Source: Butyrivibrio sp. AC2005 (GTDB lineage Bacteria > Bacillota > Clostridia > Lachnospirales > Lachnospiraceae). From it: a stretch of DNA of 64,000 nucleotides. Below the pieces are notes generated by a model, which saw nothing but the letters and a program-made list of their open reading frames with translations, had not been told where the DNA came from and did not search any database. Each line of letters starts with the position of its first letter. Position 1 is the stretch's first letter. The stretch spans positions 1 to 64,000 of the forward strand of contig NZ_KE384140.1 in NCBI RefSeq assembly GCF_000424145.1. The letters are read 5' to 3'. This document shows, one piece after another, positions 8,695 through 16,807 of this stretch. A program made the translations under genes and the position numbers.

Positions 8695-10458
8695 ATGTAT
8701 ATTGAGAAAATTAACAATCCAAATGATTTAAAAAAACTCTCTGCCGAGGAGTGTAAGGAGCTTGCTTCCGAAATAAGAGGGCTTCTTTTGGATAGAGCAA
8801 GTAAGATTGGCGGACATGTAGGTTCTAACCTGGGAATGGTTGAGGCTACTATAGCGCTTCATTATGTTTTTAATTCTCCTGTGGATAAGTTTGTATTTGA
8901 TGTATCGCATCAATCCTATACACATAAAATCCTTACAGGGAGAAAATATGGCTTTTTAGATTCTGACAGATATTCGGAAATAAGCGGATATACAAATCCG
9001 GACGAAAGTGAGCATGATCTGTTTCAGGTTGGTCATACTGCAACTTCTATAAGTTTGGCTAGCGGACTTGCAAAAGCAAGAGATATTCGTGGGACAAAAG
9101 AGAATATTATTGCAGTAATTGGAGATGGCTCCATGAGTGGTGGAGAAGCTCTTGAGGGACTGGATTTTTCTGCATCTGAATTAAAGAGTAATTTTATAGT
9201 TCTTTTTAACGACAATGGAATGTCTATAGCAGATAACCATGGCGGAATATATAAGAATTTTGCAGACCTTAAGGTGGGAAAAGGCAGCGCTGCTGATAAT
9301 ATGTTCAAGGCCTTAGGATATGAGTATATTTTTGTAGATGATGGTAATGATGTGGAGAAAATGATTAGTGTATTTCAGAAAGTTAAGGATACAGATCATC
9401 CTGTTGTTATCCATATGGCTACAACAAAGGGAAAAGGGTATGAACCTGCTGAGCATGATAAGGAAGCCTGGCATTGGAGAAGACCTTTTGATTTGGAGAC
9501 AGGTGAACTTAAGAGTGATTTTAATGGCGAGCGCTATGACAGAGTGATGCGTGATCATTTGCTTGAAAAGATGGCAGAAGATCCGGAGGTCGTTACGATG
9601 ATTGCAGCTGTGCCTGATTCTTTGAATTTTACTTCAGAACACAGAAAGAAAGCCGGTAAACAGTTTGTTGACGTAGGAATAGCAGAGGAACATGCTGTAG
9701 CAATGGCAGCCGGGCTTGCAAGGAATGGATGTAAGCCGGTTTTTGCAACAATGTCTACATTCTTCCAAAGAACTTACGATCAGATATCACAGGAATTGTG
9801 CATTAATAATTGTCCTGCGACACTTTTGGTTATAAATGCATCAGTATACTCGGTTAATGATGTAACACATATTGGCATTTTTGATATTCCGATGATGTCC
9901 AATATCCCTAATCTTGTATATTTGGCGCCAACAAATAAGCAGGAATATCTTGCTATGGTGGACTGGAGTATTGATCAAAAGGAGCATCCGGTTGCAATCA
10001 GAGCTCCAAGAAATGGAGTTTTTTATGCTGATGGTGAGGTTGATAAGGACTATAGTAGTTTAAACAAGTATAAGATTACAAAGAATGGCGAAAAAATAGC
10101 TGTATTAGCATTAGGCGATTTTTACCAGATGGGAGAGGAATTAGTTGCTTCGATGGCAGAATCGTTCGGTATTTCTGCTACTTTGGTTAATCCCAGATAT
10201 ATTACCGGTGTTGACTCAGAACTCCTCTCGGAAATTGAGAAAAATCACGATCTGGTTATAACATTAGAAGATGGTGTTGTTGATGGTGGTTGGGGACAGA
10301 AAATCGCAAGCTTTTATGGCACCAGTGATATAAAAGTGATGAATTATGGCTTGAAAAAAGAGTTTATCGATAGATACAATCTTAATGAAGTAATGGAGAA
10401 AAATCATCTTTGTGTAGATTTGATTGTAGAAGATATTAAAAATCTTAGAATGTTTTGA
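8695..10458 (+). CDS. 1-deoxy-D-xylulose-5-phosphate-synthase-like TPP enzyme
   Basis: 587 residues, slightly shorter than true DXS (about 620). It has all three transketolase-type domains: GGHVGSNLG near the N-terminus, FDVSHQSYTHKILTGR, TPP motif GDGSMSGGEAL at 143-153, NDNGMSI, and the catalytic AEEHAV glutamate at about 329-330. Differences from housekeeping DXS include Ser for Gly in DVSHQ and GDGSMS for GDGAMT. True DXS joins pyruvate and glyceraldehyde 3-phosphate for isoprenoid synthesis. Placed between a TPP enzyme and a NUDIX gene in a sugar locus, this copy more likely transfers a two-carbon unit to a sugar or aldehyde intermediate (inference). GAGGAAAAGTC precedes the ATG at 8695. 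Confidence 0.8.
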   Translation: MYIEKINNPNDLKKLSAEECKELASEIRGLLLDRASKIGGHVGSNLGMVEATIALHYVFNSPVDKFVFDVSHQSYTHKILTGRKYGFLDSDRYSEISGYTNPDESEHDLFQVGHTATSISLASGLAKARDIRGTKENIIAVIGDGSMSGGEALEGLDFSASELKSNFIVLFNDNGMSIADNHGGIYKNFADLKVGKGSAADNMFKALGYEYIFVDDGNDVEKMISVFQKVKDTDHPVVIHMATTKGKGYEPAEHDKEAWHWRRPFDLETGELKSDFNGERYDRVMRDHLLEKMAEDPEVVTMIAAVPDSLNFTSEHRKKAGKQFVDVGIAEEHAVAMAAGLARNGCKPVFATMSTFFQRTYDQISQELCINNCPATLLVINASVYSVNDVTHIGIFDIPMMSNIPNLVYLAPTNKQEYLAMVDWSIDQKEHPVAIRAPRNGVFYADGEVDKDYSSLNKYKITKNGEKIAVLALGDFYQMGEELVASMAESFGISATLVNPRYITGVDSELLSEIEKNHDLVITLEDGVVDGGWGQKIASFYGTSDIKVMNYGLKKEFIDRYNLNEVMEKNHLCVDLIVEDIKNLRMF

Positions 10459-10460
10459 GT

Positions 10461-11042
10461 ATGAACAATAATGCTAAAGTGGGTTCAATTGATTACTTGG
10501 TATCAGAGCTTAATAATAGAATGATAAGTGAGGGAATTGACCCTAGAAAAGGATTGCCTGAATCTTTATTTTTACTGACTGCTTCATTAACGCCAATACC
10601 GAATGTGGATCTTTTTGTAACTGATTCTAACAAAAGGTTTTTGCTTAGTTGGAGAGATGACAAATATTACGGATGTGGCTGGCATATCCCCGGTGGGTGC
10701 ATACGAATGCTGGAAACATTTGAAGAACGTGTGCAGAAGACTGCTATTGAGGAACTGGGCACAAGCGTTATATGTGATAATAATCCGGTCTTAACCGTTG
10801 AATCCCTTACTGTGAAGGATAGATTTGCGGAGAATACTAATTTGCAGAGAACGCATAATATTTGTATGCTATTTGAGTGTAAATTACCGGAGGGATATTC
10901 TATAGATGGCTTTAATGCTGGAAAAACAGAAAAAGATCAAGGGTATTTGCGGTGGTTCGATTATTTGCCGGAAGATTTTTTGGATGTGCAGGTGCCATTA
11001 TATAAGGAGTTTATAGAGAGGTGGCTTGAAAGCCAATATTGA
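10461..11042 (+). CDS. NUDIX hydrolase, GDP-mannose mannosyl hydrolase-like
   Basis: From ATG 10461, 193 residues. A TTG two codons upstream overlaps the previous stop and is a poorer choice. Neither has a clear ribosome binding site, so translation may be coupled. The NUDIX box reads GGCIRMLETFEERV then KTAIEELG: the usual R-E pair is replaced by K-T, as in the altered NUDIX box of GDP-mannose mannosyl hydrolase (Gmm), which releases free sugar from a GDP-sugar by attack at C1. WHIPGG just before the box also fits that group. The gene closes the AT-rich block of the sugar locus and may tune a nucleotide-sugar pool; the true substrate is not evident. Confidence 0.75.
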   Translation: MNNNAKVGSIDYLVSELNNRMISEGIDPRKGLPESLFLLTASLTPIPNVDLFVTDSNKRFLLSWRDDKYYGCGWHIPGGCIRMLETFEERVQKTAIEELGTSVICDNNPVLTVESLTVKDRFAENTNLQRTHNICMLFECKLPEGYSIDGFNAGKTEKDQGYLRWFDYLPEDFLDVQVPLYKEFIERWLESQY

Positions 11043-11064
11043 ATTTTAGTAAGGGAGAAACGAA

Positions 11065-11832
11065 GTGAAAGTTGTAATTTTAGCAGGTGGTTTTGGAACC
11101 AGAATTTCAGAGGAATCACAGTATAAGCCCAAGCCGATGATTGAGCTTGGTGAGCAGCCTATTCTCTGGCATATCATGAAATATTATTCATCATATGGAT
11201 ATGATGAGTTCATAATTCTGGCCGGTTATAAACAGTATGTAATTAAGGAATATTTTGCAGATTACTTTTTACATAATTCTGACATTACATTTGATCTGGC
11301 AACTAACAAGATGACTGTCCACAACAATAATTCAGAAAAGTGGAAGGTTACTATTGTTGACACAGGTCTTCATACAATGACCGGCGGTCGTGTGAAGAGG
11401 GTTCAGGAGTATATCGGAAATGAGCCGTTCATGCTGACATATGGTGATGGTGTGTGTGACGTAGATTTGGATGCTCTTAAAAAGTATCATGAAGAGCATG
11501 GAAAAATTGCTACCATAACTATGGCAAGTATCGCTCAGCAGAAGGGCGTCCTGGATGTCAGCAAGGGTGTAATCAAGTCATTCCGTGAGAAGGATGACAT
11601 GGATGGAGCGCTTATTAACGGCGGTTTCATGGTCCTTAATCCTGAGATATTTGATTATCTTGAAGGAGATAAGACTATTCTGGAGAAGGAGCCTATGAGA
11701 AAGCTTGCAGCTGAAGGTCAGCTCATGGGATTTAGGCACGATGGTTTCTGGCAGTGCATGGATACTCAACGTGAAAAACAGAAGCTTGAGGAGCTGTGGG
11801 AGAGCGGCCAGGCACCTTGGAAGAGATGGTAA
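11065..11832 (+). CDS. rfbF: Glucose-1-phosphate cytidylyltransferase
   Basis: 255 residues, full length for RfbF/DdhA. The N-terminal nucleotide-binding loop is LAGGFGTR with the following KPKPM, then YGDGV and GGFMVLNPEIF. The protein joins CTP and glucose 1-phosphate to CDP-glucose, the first step to CDP-3,6-dideoxyhexoses. AGGGAGAAACGAAGTG: the start codon is GTG at 11065 with a good Shine-Dalgarno. The codon use changes sharply here to GAG/AAG/CTT-rich codons like the transporter genes downstream, unlike the AT-rich genes before it. Its pathway partners rfbH (next gene) and rfbG (15.5 kb) are both present. Confidence 0.93.
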   Translation: MKVVILAGGFGTRISEESQYKPKPMIELGEQPILWHIMKYYSSYGYDEFIILAGYKQYVIKEYFADYFLHNSDITFDLATNKMTVHNNNSEKWKVTIVDTGLHTMTGGRVKRVQEYIGNEPFMLTYGDGVCDVDLDALKKYHEEHGKIATITMASIAQQKGVLDVSKGVIKSFREKDDMDGALINGGFMVLNPEIFDYLEGDKTILEKEPMRKLAAEGQLMGFRHDGFWQCMDTQREKQKLEELWESGQAPWKRW

Positions 11833-11914
11833 AGAGTGACTTTTATTTTATAATGTGTTATAAAGAAGGTCTGATTAAAAACAAATTTGATTTTTAATTG
11901 AAAAGGAGATTTAT

Positions 11915-13249
11915 ATGGCTACTCAGGAAGAAGCAAAGAAGCAGATACTGGACTTGGTGGCAGATTACGCCAGGAATTTTCATAATCAGAATAAGGAGTT
12001 CAAGGAGGGCGACCGCATCTCATACGCATCACGTGTGTATGATGAGAAGGAGATGGTAAACCTCGTAGACAGTGCGCTTGAGTTCTGGCTTACATCAGGA
12101 AGATATACAGATGAGTTTGAGGCTAAGCTTGCAAAGTATTTGGGAGTAAAGTTCTGCTCACTTGTTAATTCAGGTTCATCAGCTAACCTTGTGGCATTTA
12201 TGACACTTACTTCACCTCTTCTTGGTGAGAGAAGGGTTAAGCGCGGTGATGAGGTCATCACTGTGGCAGCAGGTTTCCCTACAACAGTTACACCTATCAT
12301 TCAGTATGGTGCAGTTCCGGTGTTCGTTGATGTAACTATTCCGGGATACAATATCGATGTTAATGAGCTTGAGAAGGCTCTGTCAGATAAGACCAAGGCA
12401 GTAATGATTGCACATACTCTTGGTAACCCGTTTGATCTTAAGGGCGTAAAGGAGTTCTGCGATAAGCATAATCTCTGGCTTGTTGAGGATAACTGTGATG
12501 CTCTTGGCAGTCAGTATGAGATTGATGGAGTTAAGAAATTCACTGGTACTATTGGTGATATTGGAACCAGCAGCTTCTATCCTCCGCATCATATGACAAT
12601 GGGTGAGGGCGGTGCTGTTTACACAGATGATGCTCTCCTTAACAAGATCGCAAGATCATTTAGAGACTGGGGACGTGACTGTGTATGTCCTTCAGGCTGC
12701 GACAATCTCTGCGGTCATCGTTTTGATAAGCAGTATGGTGAGCTTCCTCTTGGCTATGATCATAAATATGTATATTCTCACTTTGGATATAACCTTAAGG
12801 CTACTGATCTTCAGGCTTCAATCGGTTGTGCACAGCTTGATAAGTTCCCGTCATTTGTTGAGCGTAGAAAATATAACTTTAAGTTCCTTAAGGATCTGCT
12901 CATTAAGGGTGGCGCTGAGGAGAAGCTTATTCTTCCGGTTGCTACCGAGAATTCAGATCCCAGCTGGTTTGGCTTCATCATGACCTGTAAGGACGGAGTA
13001 GATCGTAATAAGGTTGTTGATTATGTTGAGAGCCATGGCATTCAGACCCGTATGCTCTTTGCCGGTAACCTTACCAAGCACCCTTGCTTCGATGAGATGC
13101 GCGCAAGCGGTGAGGGCTACAGAGTAGTAGGCAATCTTGAGAACACAGACCGTATCATGATGAACAGCTTCTGGGTTGGCGTTTATCCCGGAATGACAGA
13201 CGAGAAGCTGGAATATATGGCGAAGATAATTTTAGAAGCGATACAATAA
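11915..13249 (+). CDS. rfbH: CDP-4-dehydro-6-deoxyglucose 3-dehydratase
   Basis: 444 residues, full length. It is a PMP/PLP-fold enzyme in which the usual Schiff-base lysine is replaced by histidine (PPHHMTMGEGG, His225/226). The [2Fe-2S] cysteines are visible: Cys194 in EDNCDALGS and a Cys256/258/262/266 cluster in CVCPSGCDNLCG. This is the E1/DdhC/RfbH signature. It removes the C3 hydroxyl of CDP-4-keto-6-deoxyglucose, giving the 3,6-dideoxy sugar. The partner reductase E3 (AscD/RfbI type) is not in the window, so electrons must come from another protein. AAAAGGAG precedes the ATG. A TATAAT at 11851-11856 in the 82-base gap may be a promoter -10, without a clear -35. Confidence 0.94.
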   Translation: MATQEEAKKQILDLVADYARNFHNQNKEFKEGDRISYASRVYDEKEMVNLVDSALEFWLTSGRYTDEFEAKLAKYLGVKFCSLVNSGSSANLVAFMTLTSPLLGERRVKRGDEVITVAAGFPTTVTPIIQYGAVPVFVDVTIPGYNIDVNELEKALSDKTKAVMIAHTLGNPFDLKGVKEFCDKHNLWLVEDNCDALGSQYEIDGVKKFTGTIGDIGTSSFYPPHHMTMGEGGAVYTDDALLNKIARSFRDWGRDCVCPSGCDNLCGHRFDKQYGELPLGYDHKYVYSHFGYNLKATDLQASIGCAQLDKFPSFVERRKYNFKFLKDLLIKGGAEEKLILPVATENSDPSWFGFIMTCKDGVDRNKVVDYVESHGIQTRMLFAGNLTKHPCFDEMRASGEGYRVVGNLENTDRIMMNSFWVGVYPGMTDEKLEYMAKIILEAIQ

Positions 13250-13359
13250 AGCCTTCCCTATGGAGGAATGGTAAAGTAGTTAGGGTCCCTTGGGGGAATA
13301 GCAATAATAAAGCCTTCCCCTTTCTAAGGGGAAGGTGTCAGCGAAGCTGACGGATGAGG
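13248..13359 (+). repeat. CCTTCCCC double-hairpin repeat (one degenerate, one full copy)
   Basis: The full copy is 13308-13359. Stem 1 is CTTCCCC/GGGGAAG; stem 2 is GTCAGC-GAA-GCTGAC; the tail is GGATGAGG. A decayed copy lies at 13248-13296 directly after the rfbH stop codon. The same family recurs throughout the window (25620, 33017, 33129, 37889, 52002, 55860, 61770, 63907 and fragments). Confidence 0.85.
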
Positions 13360-13365
13360 TTCTTA

Positions 13366-13392
13366 AAGGTCAGGTAACAAGTGCCTGACCTT
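13366..13392 (+). other. Perfect 9-bp hairpin before the gtrA gene
   Basis: AAGGTCAGG (13366-13374) pairs with CCTGACCTT (13384-13392) around a 9-base loop. There is no T-run after it. It covers an upstream GTG (13381), which argues against that codon as the start of the following gene. Confidence 0.55.
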
Positions 13393-13416
13393 AAACCATG
13401 TAAGATAGGAGTTTTT

Positions 13417-13938
13417 GTGAGTAAGTCAGTTAACATTTTTTGGAATATTATTGAAACTATATCAGGAGCGATATTCCGCTTCCTGTTCAGCATCGTAGGC
13501 AAGGATTATACTGACTCAGCCCATGAGTCTTTAATGCAGTTTATAAAGTTCGGGATAGTAGGTGTCAGCAACACAGTTATATCGTATCTGTTATATACTT
13601 TTACACTCATAGGATTACGTGCAGTAGGACTTTTTGCCGGTTACGATTATCTCATCGCAACCGTCATCGCTTTCGTCCTTAGTGTACTCTGGTCCTTCTA
13701 CTGGAACAACAAGATGGTTTTCGTTATGGAGGAAGGACAGAGCAGAAATCTTTGGAAGGCACTTATAAAGACCTATATTTCATATTCTTTTACAGGGTTA
13801 TTCTTGAACAGTATTCTGATGGTACTTTGGGTGCAGATATTCCATATATCTGAGTTCATTGCACCGATCATAAATCTGCTTGTTAGTGTACCGGTGAACT
13901 TTATTATCAATAAGTTTTGGGCGTTTAAGGCGGAGTGA
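13417..13938 (+). CDS. GtrA-family membrane protein (probable lipid-linked sugar flippase)
   Basis: From GTG 13417, 173 residues. This start has AGGAG five bases upstream; the earlier in-frame GTG at 13381 sits in a hairpin and has none. Four membrane segments and the family motifs QFIKFGIVGVSN (after about residue 34), SFYWNNKMVF and NFIINKFWAF are present. GtrA proteins are thought to flip undecaprenyl-phosphate-linked sugars across the membrane. With the GtrB-like enzyme at 4.0 kb and the possible GT-C protein at 1.7 kb it completes a Gtr-type three-protein set. It shares host-like codon use with rfbH. Confidence 0.87.
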   Translation: MSKSVNIFWNIIETISGAIFRFLFSIVGKDYTDSAHESLMQFIKFGIVGVSNTVISYLLYTFTLIGLRAVGLFAGYDYLIATVIAFVLSVLWSFYWNNKMVFVMEEGQSRNLWKALIKTYISYSFTGLFLNSILMVLWVQIFHISEFIAPIINLLVSVPVNFIINKFWAFKAE

Positions 13939-14021
13939 TACTGTTATTTTTTGAATTAAAGAAGCATATAATAGCGATAACGTAATAGCTTTCCAAACAA
14001 AATAGTGATGCATATTTTTGA

Positions 14022-14072
14022 ATAATGCATCTATAACGCATTATTGACAATTATGCGCTATAGATGCATTAT
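14022..14072 (+). promoter_or_regulatory. satD promoter framed by a 20-bp inverted repeat
   Basis: Bases 14022-14041 and 14053-14072 are inverted repeats matching at 19 of 20 positions, with an 11-base spacer. The spacer holds a consensus -35 (TTGACA, 14044-14049). Seventeen bases on, inside the right arm, is a -10-like CATTAT (14067-14072). The layout suggests an operator that occludes its own promoter. SatD has a C-terminal helix-turn-helix-like stretch and could be the repressor (inference). Confidence 0.6.
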
Positions 14073-14091
14073 TGTGATAAGGAGAAAAGAC

Positions 14092-14751
14092 ATGCAAAAA
14101 TATGTTGCGATAATTGGAGACATAGTACAATCAAAAAAAATCCAAAAAAGGGCGGAAGTTCAAGAAAATTTGAAACAAGTGTTAAATACAATAAATACCA
14201 TATATCATGAAGATATTGCGGCAAATTTTATCATAACATTAGGCGATGAATTTCAGGGATTGTTAAATGATGGATTGTATGTTTTAGAAATAATACGATT
14301 AATTCAACGGCAGCTATATCCTACAGAAGTACGGTTCGGAATCGGATATGGAGAAATAACGACTCAGATTAGTAGAGAAGCTGCAATAGGTGCAGATGGA
14401 CCCGCCTATTATGCTGCAAGAAACATGATAAATGATCTTAGAATTCAAGAAAAAAAATATAAAAGACAAGCTTCAGACGTGCTAGTGAATGTATATGAGG
14501 ATGACAATATATTGGTAGATCAAATTAATACGCTATTTAGAATAAATAATATTATTAAAAATGAGTGGTCTGATGAACAAAGAATCACAATAATGGATAT
14601 GATTCATTACGGAGAAAGCCAGGAATCGTGTGCTAGGAGGCTAGGAACAACGCAATCTACTGTGGCAAGACGATTGTCATCAGGTAAATATATAATATAC
14701 ATGGATGTAGAGAACGTTATAGACAAATCACTTAAGGAGATAACAAAATGA
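14092..14751 (+). CDS. SatD family protein
   Basis: 219 residues from ATG 14092, which has AAGGAG seven bases upstream; an earlier in-frame ATG lies within the promoter palindrome and is rejected. The family pattern is clear: YVAIIGDIVQSKKI (residues 4-17), IAANFIITLGDEFQGL (42-57) and a central GIGYGEI. The GDEF stretch recalls the nucleotidyl-cyclase/GGDEF fold, although its activity is not established here. Residues 177-197 (SQESCARRLG then TTQSTVARRL) look like a helix-turn-helix. SatD was named for an acid-tolerance locus in Streptococcus; its biochemical role is unknown to me. It overlaps the DUF3307 gene by 4 bases. The AT-rich base use differs from the flanking gtrA and rfbG, suggesting later insertion. 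Confidence 0.82.
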   Translation: MQKYVAIIGDIVQSKKIQKRAEVQENLKQVLNTINTIYHEDIAANFIITLGDEFQGLLNDGLYVLEIIRLIQRQLYPTEVRFGIGYGEITTQISREAAIGADGPAYYAARNMINDLRIQEKKYKRQASDVLVNVYEDDNILVDQINTLFRINNIIKNEWSDEQRITIMDMIHYGESQESCARRLGTTQSTVARRLSSGKYIIYMDVENVIDKSLKEITK

Positions 14752-15488
14752 CAAAGTATATTTTACCATTGATGATAGGGCATATACTTGGTGACTACTA
14801 TTTTCAGACAGAAAAAATAGCTGAAGAAAAGGAAAAGAGCTATAGAGGGATAGTTATTCATTCATTAGTGTATATTCTGATTATGATAGTTATGATGGCA
14901 TTGGCATTCAATAAATACTTTGTATGTATTGGGGTAATAGCTGCTATTGTTCATTTTGTAATTGACTCTCTTAAATATGTGATGATAAAGAAAAGGGTCA
15001 TAAAAGATGGGTGGTATACATTTAGTATAGATCAGTTTTTGCATGTGTTAACTATAGCGGGGCTAGGATTTGTATGCTTTAAATATAGTTTTGATATGAA
15101 TACTACTTTATTTGCAAAGATAATGAGTACTTGTTCTTTGGATCCGATTGAATCGTTAAAAGTATGTACCATTATTCTGATGATACATAAGCCTGCTAAT
15201 GTCATTATTCAAAAATTCCTTAAAGAATACAAACCTATAACTGGAAAAGATAAGAATAGTATATTGGCTACAAAAAATGCAGGAAGGACAATAGGAACTA
15301 TAGAACGAGTGGTTATGATAATTTTGATTTATTTACAACAATATTCTGCACTTGGACTTGTTCTTACTGCAAAATCGATAACAAGATATAACAAAATTGT
15401 AGAGGACAAGGAATTTGCCGAATATTATTTACTCGGGACACTTTTTAGCGTCGTTATAGTGTTGGTATTAAGCTTGTTGTTTTTATAG
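14748..15488 (+). CDS. DUF3307 membrane protein, SatD partner
   Basis: 246 residues starting with an ATGA overlap on the satD stop. The N-terminus PLMIGHILGDYYFQTEKIAEEK is the DUF3307 hallmark, followed by HSLVY and a second charged-polar segment HFVIDSLKY. About six or seven hydrophobic segments indicate an integral membrane protein. SatD and DUF3307 genes are commonly adjacent, and the overlap here supports joint function. The conserved His/Asp residues inside membrane segments (GHILGDYYFQ, HFVIDSLK) hint at metal binding or transport, but no function is established. It lies between gtrA and rfbG without an obvious link to glycan synthesis. Confidence 0.82.
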   Translation: MTKYILPLMIGHILGDYYFQTEKIAEEKEKSYRGIVIHSLVYILIMIVMMALAFNKYFVCIGVIAAIVHFVIDSLKYVMIKKRVIKDGWYTFSIDQFLHVLTIAGLGFVCFKYSFDMNTTLFAKIMSTCSLDPIESLKVCTIILMIHKPANVIIQKFLKEYKPITGKDKNSILATKNAGRTIGTIERVVMIILIYLQQYSALGLVLTAKSITRYNKIVEDKEFAEYYLLGTLFSVVIVLVLSLLFL

Positions 15489-15511
15489 ATTTAGGAACGA
15501 AGGAGAAAAAA

Positions 15512-16585
15512 ATGAATTTTGAAAAAATGAAAGATTTCTATAATGGTAAGCGGGTATTCCTTACCGGACACACGGGCTTTAAGGGGAGCTGGCTCTGTGT
15601 TATGTTACAGCTCCTTGGAGCAGATGTATGCGGATATTCACTGGCTCCCAACACAGATCCTGACTTGTTTGGAATCCTTGGGCTTGCTGACGAGGTTCAT
15701 CATACAATCGGAGATATCAGGGATTTTGATGCTCTTGAAAAAGCATATATAGAAGCCAATCCCGACGTGGTTCTTCATCTTGCAGCACAGCCCATTGTGC
15801 GTGATTCCTACAAGGATCCTCGCTATACATATGAGACTAACGTTATGGGGACGGTTAATATCCTGGAGTGCCTGAGAAACCATCCCGGTGCAGTATCGTT
15901 CTTAAACGTTACTACAGATAAGGTATATGAGAATAATGACATTGAGAATCATGGCTTTAAAGAAGATGAGAAGCTTGACGGTTTTGATCCTTACTCTAAT
16001 TCTAAGAGCTGCTCTGAGCTTGTGACTCATTCTTACAAGAAGTCATTTTTCGCAGAGAGTGATTCTACTGCAATTTCAACAGCCCGTGCCGGTAATGTTA
16101 TCGGTGGCGGTGATTTTGCAAATGATCGTATTGTTCCCGATTGTGTTCGTGCGACCGTTAAGGGGGAGAGTATAATTGTTCGCAACCCTTATTCAACACG
16201 TCCTTATCAGCATGTTCTTGAGCCTCTTGCTGCATATCTTATGATTGCCATGGAGCAGGCGTCTGATAAGAAGTATGCTGATTACTACAATATCGGACCC
16301 CGTGATGAGGATTGTATCAATACCGGAGACCTTGCTGATTATTTTGTTAAGTACTGGGGCGAACCTGCAAACTGGAAGAATATGTCAGAGGCTAACGCTC
16401 CTCATGAGGCAAGCTTTCTTAAGCTTGATTGTGCTAAGGCAAGAGAGACATTTGGTTGGGAGCCTGTATGGCATGTGGATGAAGCTATTAGGGAGACTGT
16501 TGCCTGGTATAAGGCTTGGAATGATGGCAAAGATATGAAGGAGTTTACGAGAAAACAGATTAGGGAGTTCATAAATAATGAATGA
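15512..16585 (+). CDS. rfbG: CDP-glucose 4,6-dehydratase
   Basis: 357 residues, full length. Rossmann motif GHTGFKGS at residues 18-25, the SDR pair Tyr-x3-Lys in DPYSNSKSCSEL, TTDKVYEN and the ARAGNVIGGGDFA loop are all typical of RfbG/DdhB. It converts CDP-glucose to CDP-4-keto-6-deoxyglucose, the substrate of RfbH. GAAGGAG lies upstream of the ATG. The gene has the same codon use as rfbF, rfbH and gtrA but is separated from them by the AT-rich satD pair, so one ancestral rfbFHG block appears to have been split. It is the last gene of the polysaccharide region; a hairpin follows. Confidence 0.94.
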   Translation: MNFEKMKDFYNGKRVFLTGHTGFKGSWLCVMLQLLGADVCGYSLAPNTDPDLFGILGLADEVHHTIGDIRDFDALEKAYIEANPDVVLHLAAQPIVRDSYKDPRYTYETNVMGTVNILECLRNHPGAVSFLNVTTDKVYENNDIENHGFKEDEKLDGFDPYSNSKSCSELVTHSYKKSFFAESDSTAISTARAGNVIGGGDFANDRIVPDCVRATVKGESIIVRNPYSTRPYQHVLEPLAAYLMIAMEQASDKKYADYYNIGPRDEDCINTGDLADYFVKYWGEPANWKNMSEANAPHEASFLKLDCAKARETFGWEPVWHVDEAIRETVAWYKAWNDGKDMKEFTRKQIREFINNE

Positions 16586-16642
16586 CAAATTATTGTAAAT
16601 ACAGAGTATATACTGGTTTGAATTGATGTTGATTATTAAATG

Positions 16643-16694
16643 TGGCAGTCTCCATATAGATATTTTTAAATCTTTTATGGAGCTGCCATATTTA
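16643..16694 (+). terminator. Hairpin after rfbG
   Basis: TGGCAG-T-CTCCATA (16643-16656) pairs with TATGGAG-CTGCCA (16676-16688) with a single bulge and a 19-base AT-rich loop. Only a weak T stretch (ATATTTA) follows, so termination may be partial. Confidence 0.55.
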
Positions 16695-16807
16695 AAATGC
16701 ATGAAGTATATATGTGTGTATTTAAAATAAAACAGTTTGTCTATATTATTTGATATGCTATGTTATAGTTTACAAATATATGTCTGTTTTTTATGGGGAT
16801 GGTTATA

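Noticed and set aside
12603-12983. Forward frame of 126 codons inside rfbH
   Set aside because: Out-of-frame shadow of a gene with intact family motifs along its full length.
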